DNA of 24,428 nt from Bacteroidales bacterium (GTDB lineage Bacteria > Bacteroidota > Bacteroidia > Bacteroidales > Muribaculaceae), in contig DXXK01000068.1 of assembly GCA_019416425.1 (NCBI GenBank), positions 1 to 24,428 of the forward strand, read 5' to 3'. Below, in pieces: positions 7,825 to 15,482 of the stretch. Numbering within the stretch: the stretch's first letter is position 1; each line of letters begins with the position of its first letter. The position numbers and the translations under genes were made by a program. Below the pieces are notes generated by a model. The model searched no databases. It was given only the letters and a program-made list of their open reading frames with translations, and had not been told where the DNA came from.

Positions 7825-9144
7825 ATGGCAAAGAAGGAATATTTCCCCAACATCGGGAAGATTAAGTACGAGGGCACCGAGAGCTACAACCCTCTGTCAT
7901 ACCGTTACTACGACGCCGAGCATGTCGTTCTGGGCAAACCTATGAAGGACTGGCTGAAGTTCGCCATGGCCTGGTGGCACACGCTGTGCGCCGAGGGCGG
8001 AGACCAGTTCGGCGGCGGCACCAAGAAGTTCCCCTGGAACGAGGCTCCGGACGCGATGACCGCCGCCAAGCAGCGTGCCGACGCCGGCTTCGAGATCATG
8101 CAGAAGCTGGGCATTGAGTACTTCTGCTTCCACGACGTGGACCTGATCGGCGAGCTGGGAACTGATATCCAGGACTACGAGAACCGCATGCACGAGATCA
8201 CCGAGTACCTGAAGGGCCTGATGGCCGAGACAGGCATCAGGAACCTGTGGGGTACCGCCAATGTATTCGGGGCTGCCCGTTACATGAACGGCGCCGCTAC
8301 CAATCCTGAGTTCGACGTAGTTGCACGTGCTGCAGTCCAGATCAAGAACGCCATCGACGCAACCATCGCCCTGGGCGGATCCAACTATGTGTTCTGGGGT
8401 GGCCGCGAGGGTTACATGAGCCTGCTGAACACCGACCAGAAGCGTGAGAAGGAGCATCTGGCCACCATGCTGACCATGGCCCGCGACTATGCCCGCGCCA
8501 AGGGTTTCAAGGGGACGTTCCTGATCGAGCCCAAGCCCATGGAGCCGAGCAAGCACCAGTACGACGTCGACACGGAGACCGTTGTCGGCTTTCTGAAGGC
8601 CCACGGCCTGGACAAGGACTTCAAGGTGAACATCGAGGTTAACCACGCCACACTGGCGGGCCACACCTTCGAGCACGAGTTGTGCGTTGCCGTCGACAAC
8701 GGCATGCTGGGCAGCATCGACGCCAACCGCGGCGACTACCAGAACGGCTGGGACACCGACCAGTTCCCCATCGACAACTACGAGCTGACACAGGCCATGA
8801 TGCAGATCATCCGCAACGGCGGCCTGGGCAACGGTGGTACGAACTTCGACGCCAAGACGCGCCGCAACTCCACCGATCTGGAGGATATCTTCATCGCCCA
8901 CATCGCCGGTATGGACGCCATGGCCCGCGCCCTGCTCTGCGCCGCCGAGATTCTGGAGAAGTCGCCCTATAAGAAGATGCTGGCTGACCGCTACGCATCG
9001 TTCGACAGCGGCGAGGGCAAGAAGTTCGAGGAAGGCAAGATGACCATGGAGGAACTGGTGGCCTACGCCAAGACCCAGCCCGAGCCCGCTCAGGTTTCCG
9101 GCAAGCAGGAGCTCTACGAGGCAATCGTGAACATGTATTGCTGA
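7825..9144 (+). CDS. xylA: Xylose isomerase
   Basis: XylA converts D-xylose to D-xylulose in the cytoplasm and needs two divalent metal ions. The 439-residue length fits the long class II isomerases of Bacteroidetes. Visible signatures are WWHTLCAEGGDQFGGGT, the catalytic histidine region FCFHDVDL (His103, Asp106), FLIEPKPMEPSKHQYD, NIEVNHATLAGHTFEHEL and the metal site DANRGDYQNGWDTDQFP. The ATG at 7825 gives the usual MAKKEYFPNI start; an in-frame TTG ten codons upstream is unlikely to be used. It lies after the GH5 gene and before the xylose transporter, suggesting a single xylose-use unit. A hairpin after its stop separates it from xylE. Xylulokinase, which normally follows in the pathway, is not in the window. 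Confidence 0.98.
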   Translation: MAKKEYFPNIGKIKYEGTESYNPLSYRYYDAEHVVLGKPMKDWLKFAMAWWHTLCAEGGDQFGGGTKKFPWNEAPDAMTAAKQRADAGFEIMQKLGIEYFCFHDVDLIGELGTDIQDYENRMHEITEYLKGLMAETGIRNLWGTANVFGAARYMNGAATNPEFDVVARAAVQIKNAIDATIALGGSNYVFWGGREGYMSLLNTDQKREKEHLATMLTMARDYARAKGFKGTFLIEPKPMEPSKHQYDVDTETVVGFLKAHGLDKDFKVNIEVNHATLAGHTFEHELCVAVDNGMLGSIDANRGDYQNGWDTDQFPIDNYELTQAMMQIIRNGGLGNGGTNFDAKTRRNSTDLEDIFIAHIAGMDAMARALLCAAEILEKSPYKKMLADRYASFDSGEGKKFEEGKMTMEELVAYAKTQPEPAQVSGKQELYEAIVNMYC

Positions 9145-9172
9145 TAAGGTCGATAATAATCTGATATAACGG

Positions 9173-9214
9173 GAGCGGAGAGTTGATTCCAGACGATGAC
9201 TCTCCGCTCTTTCC
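9173..9214 (+). terminator. Hairpin with short T run between xylA and xylE
   Basis: A perfect 11-pair stem, GAGCGGAGAGT (9173-9183) with ACTCTCCGCTC (9199-9209), has a 15-base loop and is followed by TTTCC. The stem is strong but the T run is short, so it is either a partial terminator lowering xylE expression relative to xylA or an mRNA-stabilising 3' end. Confidence 0.65.
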
Positions 9215-9230
9215 ATAAAAGCTATTACCA

Positions 9231-10709
9231 ATGAATAACGATAACAATAACGGCAGCAAGCTTTACCTTTTCTCCATCGTGGCGGTGGCGGTTCTGGGAG
9301 GCCTGCTGTTCGGATACGATACGGCGGTCATCTCGGGAGCGGAGAAGGGTCTGCAGGCATTCTTCCTCGGCGCCAAGGATTTCATATACACCGATACCAT
9401 ACACGGCATCACATCGTCCAGCGCGCTGTTAGGATGTATACTCGGCAGTGCGGTCTCGGGCTTTATCGCCTCCCGGCTCGGCCGTAAGCCGAGCCTGATA
9501 TTGGCGGGTATCCTGTTCCTGGTGTCCGCATTGGGTTCATACTATCCCGAGTTCTTCTTTTTTGACTACGGCAAGCCTTCGCTGTCGTTGCTGATTGCGT
9601 TCAATGTCTATCGTGTCATCGGTGGTGTCGGCGTGGGTCTGGCATCGGCCATCTGTCCCATGTACATCGCCGAGGTTGCTCCGTCCAATCTTCGCGGCAC
9701 GCTGGTGTCGTGGAACCAGTTCGCCATCATCTTCGGCCAGCTGGTGGTGTATTTCGTGAACTTCCTTATCTTAGGCGAGCATACCAACCCGATCATCGAG
9801 AAGGTAGGGGAGACGCTTTATGCCGTGGATCCCTCGTCGGATTCCTGGACCATCCAGACCGGCTGGCGCTATATGTTCGGCTCGGAAGCCATCGTGGCCG
9901 CAGTGTTCACGGTCCTGGTATGTTTCGTTCCGGAGTCGCCGCGTTATCTGGCATTGATCGGCAAGGATGCCAAGGCCCTGGCAATCCTGACGCATATCAA
10001 CGGCACACGCAGGGGCAAGGAAACCCTGGATGCCATCAAGGCTACGGTGGAGGTGAAATCGGAGAAATTGTTCTCCTTCGGAGTGATGGTGATATTCGTT
10101 GGCGTGATGCTGTCGGTGTTCCAGCAGGCGGTCGGTATCAACGCCGTGCTGTACTATGCTCCGCGTATCTTTGACTCGATGGGCATGGGCAACCCGATGG
10201 TGCAGACCGTCATCATGGGTATTGTGAACATAGCGTTCACGCTTGTGGCAGTGTTTACCGTCGAGAAGTTAGGACGCAAGCCGTTGCTGATATGGGGTTC
10301 GCTTGGAATGGCTGTCGGAGCCGCAGGCGTGGCTCTGTCGAATGTGATCGCCGTGCCGCCGATTGTTCCGGTTGCATCGATTATGGTCTACTCGGCATCC
10401 TTCATGTTCTCGTGGGGACCGATCTGCTGGGTATTGATCTCGGAGATCTTCCCTAACACCATCCGTTCGGCTGCCGTGGCTATTGCCGTGGCGTTTCAGT
10501 GGATCTTCAACTTCATCGTCTCCTCGACGTTCGTGCCGCTGTACAACATGAGCATGGGCGATATGGGTGACAAGTTCGGTCACTGCTTCGTCTACGCCAT
10601 GTACGGAGTGATCTGTATCCTTGCCGCCATTTTCGTCTACAGGCTCGTGCCCGAGACCAAGGGCAAGACCCTGGAGGACATGACCAAACTCTGGTCCAAG
10701 CGCAAATAA
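9231..10709 (+). CDS. xylE: D-xylose:proton symporter, MFS sugar porter family (XylE-like)
   Basis: This is a 12-helix inner-membrane transporter that imports D-xylose with a proton. The 492-residue length is nearly that of E. coli XylE. Sugar-porter signatures are GGLLFGYDTAVISG, the RLGRKPS loop between helices 2 and 3, PESPRYL, EKLGRKP and PETKGKTLED. Positions that bind xylose in E. coli XylE also appear conserved: NQFAIIFGQ, FQQAVGINAVLYYAP (Gln-Gln, Asn, Tyr), GIVNIAF, SWGPICWVL (Gly, Trp) and the Gln of AFQWIFN. This supports xylose rather than a general hexose as substrate. It lies 86 bases after xylA, behind a hairpin, and ends at a very strong terminator. The isomerase-transporter pair implies cytoplasmic catabolism of xylose released by PUL enzymes. 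Confidence 0.94.
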   Translation: MNNDNNNGSKLYLFSIVAVAVLGGLLFGYDTAVISGAEKGLQAFFLGAKDFIYTDTIHGITSSSALLGCILGSAVSGFIASRLGRKPSLILAGILFLVSALGSYYPEFFFFDYGKPSLSLLIAFNVYRVIGGVGVGLASAICPMYIAEVAPSNLRGTLVSWNQFAIIFGQLVVYFVNFLILGEHTNPIIEKVGETLYAVDPSSDSWTIQTGWRYMFGSEAIVAAVFTVLVCFVPESPRYLALIGKDAKALAILTHINGTRRGKETLDAIKATVEVKSEKLFSFGVMVIFVGVMLSVFQQAVGINAVLYYAPRIFDSMGMGNPMVQTVIMGIVNIAFTLVAVFTVEKLGRKPLLIWGSLGMAVGAAGVALSNVIAVPPIVPVASIMVYSASFMFSWGPICWVLISEIFPNTIRSAAVAIAVAFQWIFNFIVSSTFVPLYNMSMGDMGDKFGHCFVYAMYGVICILAAIFVYRLVPETKGKTLEDMTKLWSKRK

Positions 10710-10733
10710 TCAGTATTCCTGTAAACATGATTC

Positions 10734-10785
10734 CGCGGTCGGAATGTTTGATAGCAATGCATCAAACATTCCGACCGCGTTTTTT
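10734..10785 (+). terminator. Strong intrinsic terminator of xylE
   Basis: A perfect 19-pair stem (10734-10752 with 10761-10779) has an eight-base loop and is followed by six T (10780-10785). It lies between the convergent xylE and esterase genes. The reverse direction lacks a T tract after the stem, so it mainly serves xylE, though the hairpin may also mark the 3' end of the esterase message. Confidence 0.95.
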
Positions 10786-10794
10786 AATTCCTAA

Positions 10795-11592
10795 CTAACG
10801 TACGCTGGAATTGGTGAGCCAGTGGCGGAGTTCCTGAAGCAGGAGACTATGCTCTGGGAGGGATTCCCGGTAGCCCCATCCGTGGCCGCCGGTCGGATAG
10901 ATGTGCATTGTGACGGGTACACCGGCCTTGTTCAGGGCCTGGTAATACATTATGCTGTTGGCAGGAGGCACGATCGTGTCATCGCCGGAGAGTACGATGA
11001 ATGCCGGCGGAGTCTGCGCGGTTACGTTGTACTGGTTGGACCATTCGTGCCGCAGGCGGTCCGTAGGTTCCTTTCCCAGGAAACCCTCGGCAGTGCCGTT
11101 ATGTGTCACACCCTTCTCCAACGATATTACAGGATAGAACAGGATCTGAAACGCCGGTTTGCAGACTCCCGATGGATGTGTAGCCATGGTCGATGCCAGA
11201 TGTCCTCCGGCCGACGATCCCATTATGCCGATTTTGTCCGGAGAGATATTCCAGACCGCGGCGCTGTCGGCCACTACCTTGAAGCAATCCTCCACTTCCC
11301 GCATCGGAATGGACCGGTCTCCTTTGGGGAATTTATACTCAAGCACTATGGCCGCATAACCCAGTTCATTGAAGAATGGAGCCCACTGGTAGCCCTCATG
11401 TGCTGTTGCGAGATGCTCATAGCCTCCTCCCGGACATATCACCACAGCCTTGCCGTTGGCGAGATCACCGGCGGGAAGGGAGGCCGTCATTTTAGGGTTC
11501 TGAACCTCCACAACTCTCCGGCCGGTTGCAACCGCCGGCAGACAGGCCGCCATTGCGACGGCTGCCACTATTAAACCTTTGATAAAATTCAT
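10795..11592 (-). CDS. Secreted alpha/beta hydrolase, probable acetyl/feruloyl-type carbohydrate esterase
   Basis: The product is 265 residues from the ATG at 11592, which opens directly into a signal peptide (MNFIKGLIVAAVAMAA, likely cut after AVA). A longer frame starting at 11646 would put 18 odd residues in front and overlap the promoter. Alpha/beta-hydrolase features are the oxyanion segment CPGGGY, the nucleophile elbow GSSAGGH (Ser127), the acid LSGDD followed by TIVPP, and the catalytic His in PTGGHGWG. This is the endo-1,4-beta-xylanase/acetyl-esterase-like lineage often found in Bacteroidetes xylan loci, where members remove acetyl or feruloyl groups. It has no lipobox, so it is probably periplasmic. 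It converges on xylE and faces away from the AAA gene. The fold and secretion are firm; the substrate is inferred from the adjacent xylose genes. Confidence 0.85.
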   Translation of the reverse strand: MNFIKGLIVAAVAMAACLPAVATGRRVVEVQNPKMTASLPAGDLANGKAVVICPGGGYEHLATAHEGYQWAPFFNELGYAAIVLEYKFPKGDRSIPMREVEDCFKVVADSAAVWNISPDKIGIMGSSAGGHLASTMATHPSGVCKPAFQILFYPVISLEKGVTHNGTAEGFLGKEPTDRLRHEWSNQYNVTAQTPPAFIVLSGDDTIVPPANSIMYYQALNKAGVPVTMHIYPTGGHGWGYRESLPEHSLLLQELRHWLTNSSVR

Positions 11593-11621
11593 CTTAAATC
11601 CATTAGTTAAATTTCCAAATA

Positions 11622-11629
11622 CAAATTTA
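11622..11629 (-). promoter_or_regulatory. -7 promoter element for the esterase gene
   Basis: On the minus strand this reads TAAATTTG, matching the Bacteroidetes -7 consensus TAnnTTTG, about 30 bases before the ATG at 11592. No clear TTTG is found 19-21 bases further upstream, so the -33 element is weak or absent. Confidence 0.5.
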
Positions 11630-11677
11630 TAAAAAATATCCGACACTCGCCTTTTCTTTTGTTATTGAAGTTGGCGA

Positions 11678-11709
11678 TTTGGCGGAATGGGTTTTAAACG
11701 TTATATTTG
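11678..11709 (+). promoter_or_regulatory. Promoter for the AAA-ATPase/PD-(D/E)XK gene
   Basis: TTTG (11678-11681), a 20-base spacer and TATATTTG (11702-11709) match the full Bacteroidetes consensus. The start codon lies 21 bases after the -7 element, giving a short leader. Confidence 0.75.
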
Positions 11710-11730
11710 CAGAACCAAATGAATTAGGCA

Positions 11731-13290
11731 ATGGACACAGCAGGCAAGGCATATCCCATTGGGGTTGAGACTTTCTCGGAAATCCGGGAGGGCGACTACA
11801 TCTATGTGGATAAGACAAGGCTGATATATGAGCTTACACGTGGTAAATATGTGTTTCTGAGCCGCCCCCGGCGGTTCGGCAAGAGTCTGCTGCTCACTAC
11901 GATCGAGGCGTATTTTGAAGGACGCAGGGAGTTGTTTCAGGGTCTCGCGATGGAAACTCTTGAAAAGGAGTGGCGCAAACATCCCGTTCTGTTGCTGAAC
12001 TTTGCGGCATATAATCCTGATTCCGAAAAGAGTCTGGAGGTGATTCTGAACGGCACTCTGAATGAATGGGAACGGGTATACGGACGGCGTGACAATGAGG
12101 ACGACCTGTCGAGAAGATTCTACAATATCATAGTATCCGCCTATGAGAAAACCGGCGAGAAGGTCGTGGTACTGGTTGACGAATATGATTCCGCGCTGGT
12201 CGAGGATCTTCATGACCAGAAGCAGTTTGAATATTATCGCAATCTCCTCAAATCCATTTATGTCAACTTAAAGGTTTGTGACCGCTATCTGCGGTTCGGT
12301 ATGTTGACAGGAGTCAGTAGGTTCAGTAAGATGACTGTCTTCAGCGGAGCGAACCATCTACGGGATATTTCAATGCTTGACCAGTACGCTGCGATCTGTG
12401 GCATAACGGAAACGGAGCTGGAAACCTGTTTCGATGATGGCATAAACCGACTTGCCGACCGTTTGAGTACCGATCATGTCGGTGCGTTGACGGAACTGAA
12501 GGCTAATTATGACGGCTATCACTTCACTGCGGACAGCCCGGATATATACAATCCTTTCAACGTGCTGAATGCCTTGAACGACAGCTGTATCCGCCCATAT
12601 TGGTTTCTGTCCGGTACGCCGACATTCCTTGTGAGGAACATCAAGCGTAGCGGAGAATACCTTCCTGAGATGTTTTCCGAGAAAGTCGATGATTCGGAAT
12701 TGTCTCAGGTTGACACCCATTCCACATCGCCACTCGCCTTGATGTTCCAGACCGGTTACCTGACCATCAAGGACTATGACAATCGCCGCAATCTGTATCG
12801 GCTCGGCATTCCCAACCGCGAGGTTCGCGAAGGTCTGTTCAAAGGTCTCGGCGGTATATATCTGAACCAGAACCAGCAGAAGGTGATGAGCCTTGCCCTC
12901 GACATCCGTATATTCCTGGAAGACGGCGAGGTGGAGAAAGCCATGGAGCACATCAAGTGGTATCTGGCAGGGATTCCATACGAGCTTTCCAATGGGAAAC
13001 CGGAAATCTACTTCGAGAACAATCTGTATATACTCTTAAATCTCATAGGCATAGATGCACGGGCTGAATGGCACACGTCATCTGGACGCATAGATATGTT
13101 GCTCAGGATGCCGTCGTACATCTATGTCATGGAGTTGAAGCTGGATGGAACTCCTCAGGAGGCACTTGACCAGATCAATAGCAAGGAGTATGCCTTGCCG
13201 TTTGAGTACGATGGCCGTCAGATCATCAAGATCGGCATCAATTTCTCCAAACAAACCCGCAACATCGACAGTTGGATAATATCCCGATGA
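11731..13290 (+). CDS. AAA-ATPase-like / PD-(D/E)XK nuclease superfamily protein
   Basis: This 519-residue protein has the layout of the Bacteroidetes-expanded family with an N-terminal AAA-ATPase-like domain (PF09820 type) and a C-terminal PD-(D/E)XK domain (PF08011 type). Seen directly: the family opening YPIGVETFSEIREGDYIYVDKT, a variant Walker A RPRRFGKS (45-52), Walker B KVVVLVDEYD (144-153), and near the C-terminus the nuclease-like pair RIDML (Asp455) and MELKL (Glu468, Lys470) followed by EALDQI. No member function is well established; proposed roles include nucleic-acid processing or defence. It stands alone with its own promoter, between the esterase and uup. Its GC content is lower than that of the xyl genes, which could mean separate acquisition. 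No signal peptide is present. Confidence 0.88.
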   Translation: MDTAGKAYPIGVETFSEIREGDYIYVDKTRLIYELTRGKYVFLSRPRRFGKSLLLTTIEAYFEGRRELFQGLAMETLEKEWRKHPVLLLNFAAYNPDSEKSLEVILNGTLNEWERVYGRRDNEDDLSRRFYNIIVSAYEKTGEKVVVLVDEYDSALVEDLHDQKQFEYYRNLLKSIYVNLKVCDRYLRFGMLTGVSRFSKMTVFSGANHLRDISMLDQYAAICGITETELETCFDDGINRLADRLSTDHVGALTELKANYDGYHFTADSPDIYNPFNVLNALNDSCIRPYWFLSGTPTFLVRNIKRSGEYLPEMFSEKVDDSELSQVDTHSTSPLALMFQTGYLTIKDYDNRRNLYRLGIPNREVREGLFKGLGGIYLNQNQQKVMSLALDIRIFLEDGEVEKAMEHIKWYLAGIPYELSNGKPEIYFENNLYILLNLIGIDARAEWHTSSGRIDMLLRMPSYIYVMELKLDGTPQEALDQINSKEYALPFEYDGRQIIKIGINFSKQTRNIDSWIISR

Positions 13291-13335
13291 CACGTGATAA
13301 ATGAAATTATTCCGAGGAATGTCGGGGATTTTTGT

Positions 13336-13343
13336 TAATTTTG
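13336..13343 (+). promoter_or_regulatory. -7 promoter element abutting the uup start codon
   Basis: TAATTTTG matches the TAnnTTTG consensus and ends only four bases before the ATG at 13348. The -33 position has no good TTTG. Transcription from it would begin at or within a base or two of the ATG, predicting a leaderless or nearly leaderless message. Confidence 0.55.
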
Positions 13344-13347
13344 CGGT

Positions 13348-15171
13348 ATGGGAAATTGTTATCTGCAGGTCGAGGGTCTGACCAAGAGCTACGGCGACCG
13401 CCTGCTGTTCGGAGACATATCGTTTGGAATCGACCAGGGCGAGAAGGTCGGACTGGTGGCGCGCAACGGCACCGGCAAGTCGACGTTCCTGAACCTGCTG
13501 ACAGGCCGCGAGTCGCCCGACTCCGGCTCGGTCATTTGGCGTAACGGCATTCATGTCGGATATCTGGAGCAGATGCCACCATTGGACTCTCCGCTCAACG
13601 CCGTGGACTATGCGGCACCCGAATGTCCTGTCGGCCTCGATTCTTCGGAATGGAACGGTCATGACCGTGCCCGTCAGATGCTGGGTCAGTTCGGCATATC
13701 CGACCTGACACTTCCCGTCAACAAGATGTCCGGCGGCCAGGCCAAGCGCGTGGCTTTGGCCAAAGTCCTGCTGACTGAACCGGACATGCTGATCCTGGAC
13801 GAACCCACCAACCATCTGGATATTGAGATCGTGGAGTGGCTGGAGAACTACCTGCAGCGCAAGCGCGTCACGCTGCTGCTCGTCACCCACGACCGCTGGA
13901 CGCTGGACAACGTCTGCAACCGTATCATCGAGATCGACGAGCAGACCCTCTACAGCTACGACGGCAATTACGACTATTACCTTGGCAAGCGTACCGAGCG
14001 GATGGAGAACCGCGAGGCCGAGCTGGGCCGCGTCCGCAACCTGTTGCGCGGCGAATTGGAATGGATGCGCCGCCAGCCGCAGGCACGCGGGTCGAAGGCC
14101 AAGTACCGAATCGACAATTTCTACGACCTGGAGAGCCGCAGCCATTCCGCCGGTCCCGAGCGTGACGTACGTCTGGATGTCAAGGCACAGTACATCGGCT
14201 CCAAGATATTCGAGGCTCGCAATGTCAGCAAGGCTTTCGACGACAAGAAGATATTGGAGGACTGGAGCTACACCTTCGCCCGCTATGAGAAGGTCGGGAT
14301 AGTCGGTCCTAACGGGGTCGGTAAATCGACATTCGTAAAGATTCTCCTGAATGAGCTGGCTCCCGACTCCGGCGCGGTTGACGTGGGCCAGACTGTGCGC
14401 TGGGGATACTACAGCCAGGAGGGGATGACGGGCTTCGATGAGAAGGCCCGTGTCATCGATGCAGTGCGCGACATCACCGACCGCGTGCGCATCGACGAGA
14501 AGACCTCGCTGACCGCCCAGCAGTTCCTGACACGATTCCTGTTCACTCCGAAGGACCAGCAGAAATTCATCTCCAAGCTCAGTGGCGGCGAGCGGCGCCG
14601 TCTGTATCTGGCCACAGTGCTGATGCGCGAGCCGAACTTCCTGGTATTAGACGAGCCGACCAACGACCTGGACATAATGACCCTGGCGGTGCTGGAGGAT
14701 TATCTGGCCAACTTCAAGGGATGCGTCATCGTGGTGAGCCATGACCGCTATTTCCTGGACCGGGTGGTGGACCATCTCTTTGTCTTCGAGGGAGACGGCA
14801 AGGTTCGTGACTTTCCGGGCGATTATTCCACCTACCGTCACTGCGTGGCGCAGGAACGCGCCGGCAAACGGGCGGAAGCCGCCGGCAAAGGTAATAACGG
14901 TGAACAGACGGCCTCGGCTAAGGATTCTCGTCAGGACCGGCCACGCACGGAGCAGAAGCGCAAGATGTCGTTCAAGGAACGTCGCGAGTACGAGCAGCTG
15001 CAGGCACGTCTGGAGGAACTGTCCAAAGAACGCGAGGAACTGGAGGCATCCATGAATTCAGGCACTCTTCCGCACGGCCGTCTGGCCGAGGCCGGACGCC
15101 GCATCCAGGAGCTCATCGCCGAGATCGATACTTCCGAGCTCCGCCTCCTCGAGCTGATGGAACTGGAATAA
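13348..15171 (+). CDS. uup: ABC-F family ATPase, Uup-like
   Basis: ABC-F proteins are cytoplasmic tandem ATPases without membrane domains that act on ribosomes; Uup has also been linked to DNA-element excision and branched DNA. The 607 residues show nucleotide-binding domain 1 with Walker A-like GLVARNGTGKST (35-46, Ala at the first position instead of the usual Gly), signature MSGGQAKR and Walker B MLILDEPTNHLD. An arm/linker follows (RMENREAELGRVRN...RRQPQARGSKAK). Domain 2 has GPNGVGKST, LSGGERRR and LVLDEPTNDLD with VVSHDRYFLD. The last 90 residues are charged and coiled-coil-like (FKERREYEQLQARLEELSK), the Uup C-terminal DNA-binding type. The next in-frame Met lies well inside domain 1, so the ATG at 13348 must be the start, although it sits on a promoter element. 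Confidence 0.93.
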   Translation: MGNCYLQVEGLTKSYGDRLLFGDISFGIDQGEKVGLVARNGTGKSTFLNLLTGRESPDSGSVIWRNGIHVGYLEQMPPLDSPLNAVDYAAPECPVGLDSSEWNGHDRARQMLGQFGISDLTLPVNKMSGGQAKRVALAKVLLTEPDMLILDEPTNHLDIEIVEWLENYLQRKRVTLLLVTHDRWTLDNVCNRIIEIDEQTLYSYDGNYDYYLGKRTERMENREAELGRVRNLLRGELEWMRRQPQARGSKAKYRIDNFYDLESRSHSAGPERDVRLDVKAQYIGSKIFEARNVSKAFDDKKILEDWSYTFARYEKVGIVGPNGVGKSTFVKILLNELAPDSGAVDVGQTVRWGYYSQEGMTGFDEKARVIDAVRDITDRVRIDEKTSLTAQQFLTRFLFTPKDQQKFISKLSGGERRRLYLATVLMREPNFLVLDEPTNDLDIMTLAVLEDYLANFKGCVIVVSHDRYFLDRVVDHLFVFEGDGKVRDFPGDYSTYRHCVAQERAGKRAEAAGKGNNGEQTASAKDSRQDRPRTEQKRKMSFKERREYEQLQARLEELSKEREELEASMNSGTLPHGRLAEAGRRIQELIAEIDTSELRLLELMELE

Positions 15172-15204
15172 GCGTGCTCCGGAATGGACGTGAGGTGATT
15201 TTTA

Positions 15205-15236
15205 TTTGGAGATATCTGGAGGATTTTGTAATTTTG
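15205..15236 (+). promoter_or_regulatory. Promoter for the metK leader
   Basis: TTTG (15205-15208), a 20-base spacer and TAATTTTG (15229-15236) match the complete Bacteroidetes consensus. Transcription should start near 15240-15243, about 240 bases before the metK ATG, so the message has a long 5' leader. Confidence 0.8.
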
Positions 15237-15274
15237 CGGTGTGAATCGGAAGGTCTGAGGGCCGGAGAATTCAC

Positions 15275-15330
15275 GGTGGAGAAATTTGGCTGCTTGCAAC
15301 CACCCGAAAAAATGCTAAAACTGCAACGGA
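15275..15330 (+). promoter_or_regulatory. Candidate SAM-II-like riboswitch aptamer upstream of metK
   Basis: SAM-II aptamers are compact pseudoknots that bind S-adenosylmethionine, known from alphaproteobacteria and also reported in Bacteroidetes, controlling methionine/SAM genes. Here GGTGG (15275-15279) pairs with CCACC (15300-15304). The loop contains ATTTGG and CTTGCAAC. After the stem come an A-rich stretch and TGCTAAA (15313-15319). This order (GGTG, ATTTG, GCTTGCAACCAC, A-run, GCTAAA) matches the remembered SAM-II pattern closely. The second pseudoknot stem is less clear: TTGCA in the loop can pair with TGCAA downstream (15322-15326). The position before a SAM synthetase gene, with a T-tract terminator downstream, fits feedback repression by SAM. 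It was identified by eye only. Confidence 0.6.
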
Positions 15331-15331
15331 C

Positions 15332-15415
15332 AGCGGTGCTGCGTCAGCGCGCCGGTGATCCGACAGATGGCATAGAGACGTGGCGACTGCATCCGGCGGC
15401 CGCCTATTTTTTTTT
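15332..15415 (+). terminator. GC-rich structured segment with nine T, probable expression platform of the metK leader
   Basis: After the aptamer comes a hairpin GTGCTG/CAGCGC around 15337-15351. The segment CGCCGG can pair with CCGGCG (near 15393-15398), and the GGCGGCCGCC palindrome precedes TA and nine T (15407-15415). The T run after GC-rich structure is a good intrinsic terminator signature lying inside the metK leader. Its use may depend on ligand binding upstream. Several alternative stems exist, as expected of a switch, but the exact fold cannot be settled by hand. Confidence 0.55.
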
Positions 15416-15424
15416 ATCGTGCAG

Positions 15425-15456
15425 GCAACCGGAATCTAAACACGCGTGCCGGTTGC
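15425..15456 (+). other. Hairpin directly upstream of metK
   Basis: GCAACCGG (15425-15432) pairs perfectly with CCGGTTGC (15449-15456) across a 16-base loop that itself contains the palindrome CACGCGTG. It lies 26 bases before the metK ATG and after the T tract, so it would be present only in readthrough transcripts. Confidence 0.5.
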
Positions 15457-15482
15457 TTGTTAGAAATGTAAAGTAACAGAAG

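Larger units (their letters stand above)
15172..15482 (+). other. Long metK leader region without a protein gene
   Basis: These 311 bases between uup and metK hold a promoter, a hairpin beginning at the predicted transcription start, a SAM-II-like aptamer, a GC-rich structured segment ending in nine T, and a second hairpin just before metK. A reading frame of 100 codons spans 15174-15476, but its product is low-complexity nonsense with no family resemblance, so the stretch is read as RNA-level regulation. Confidence 0.7.

Noticed and set aside
7897..9231. 444-codon minus-strand open frame opposite xylA
   Set aside because: The xylA frame is unmistakable. The antisense product is Val/Leu/Gly-rich shadow sequence.
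15241..15330. SAM-I riboswitch in the metK leader
   Set aside because: GCAACC and TGCTAAA are present, but the spacing is far too short and the SAM-I P1/P2 and kink-turn elements are missing. SAM-II fits better.
15174..15476. 100-codon plus-strand open frame in the metK leader
   Set aside because: It overlaps the promoter, aptamer and T-tract terminator, and its product looks random.
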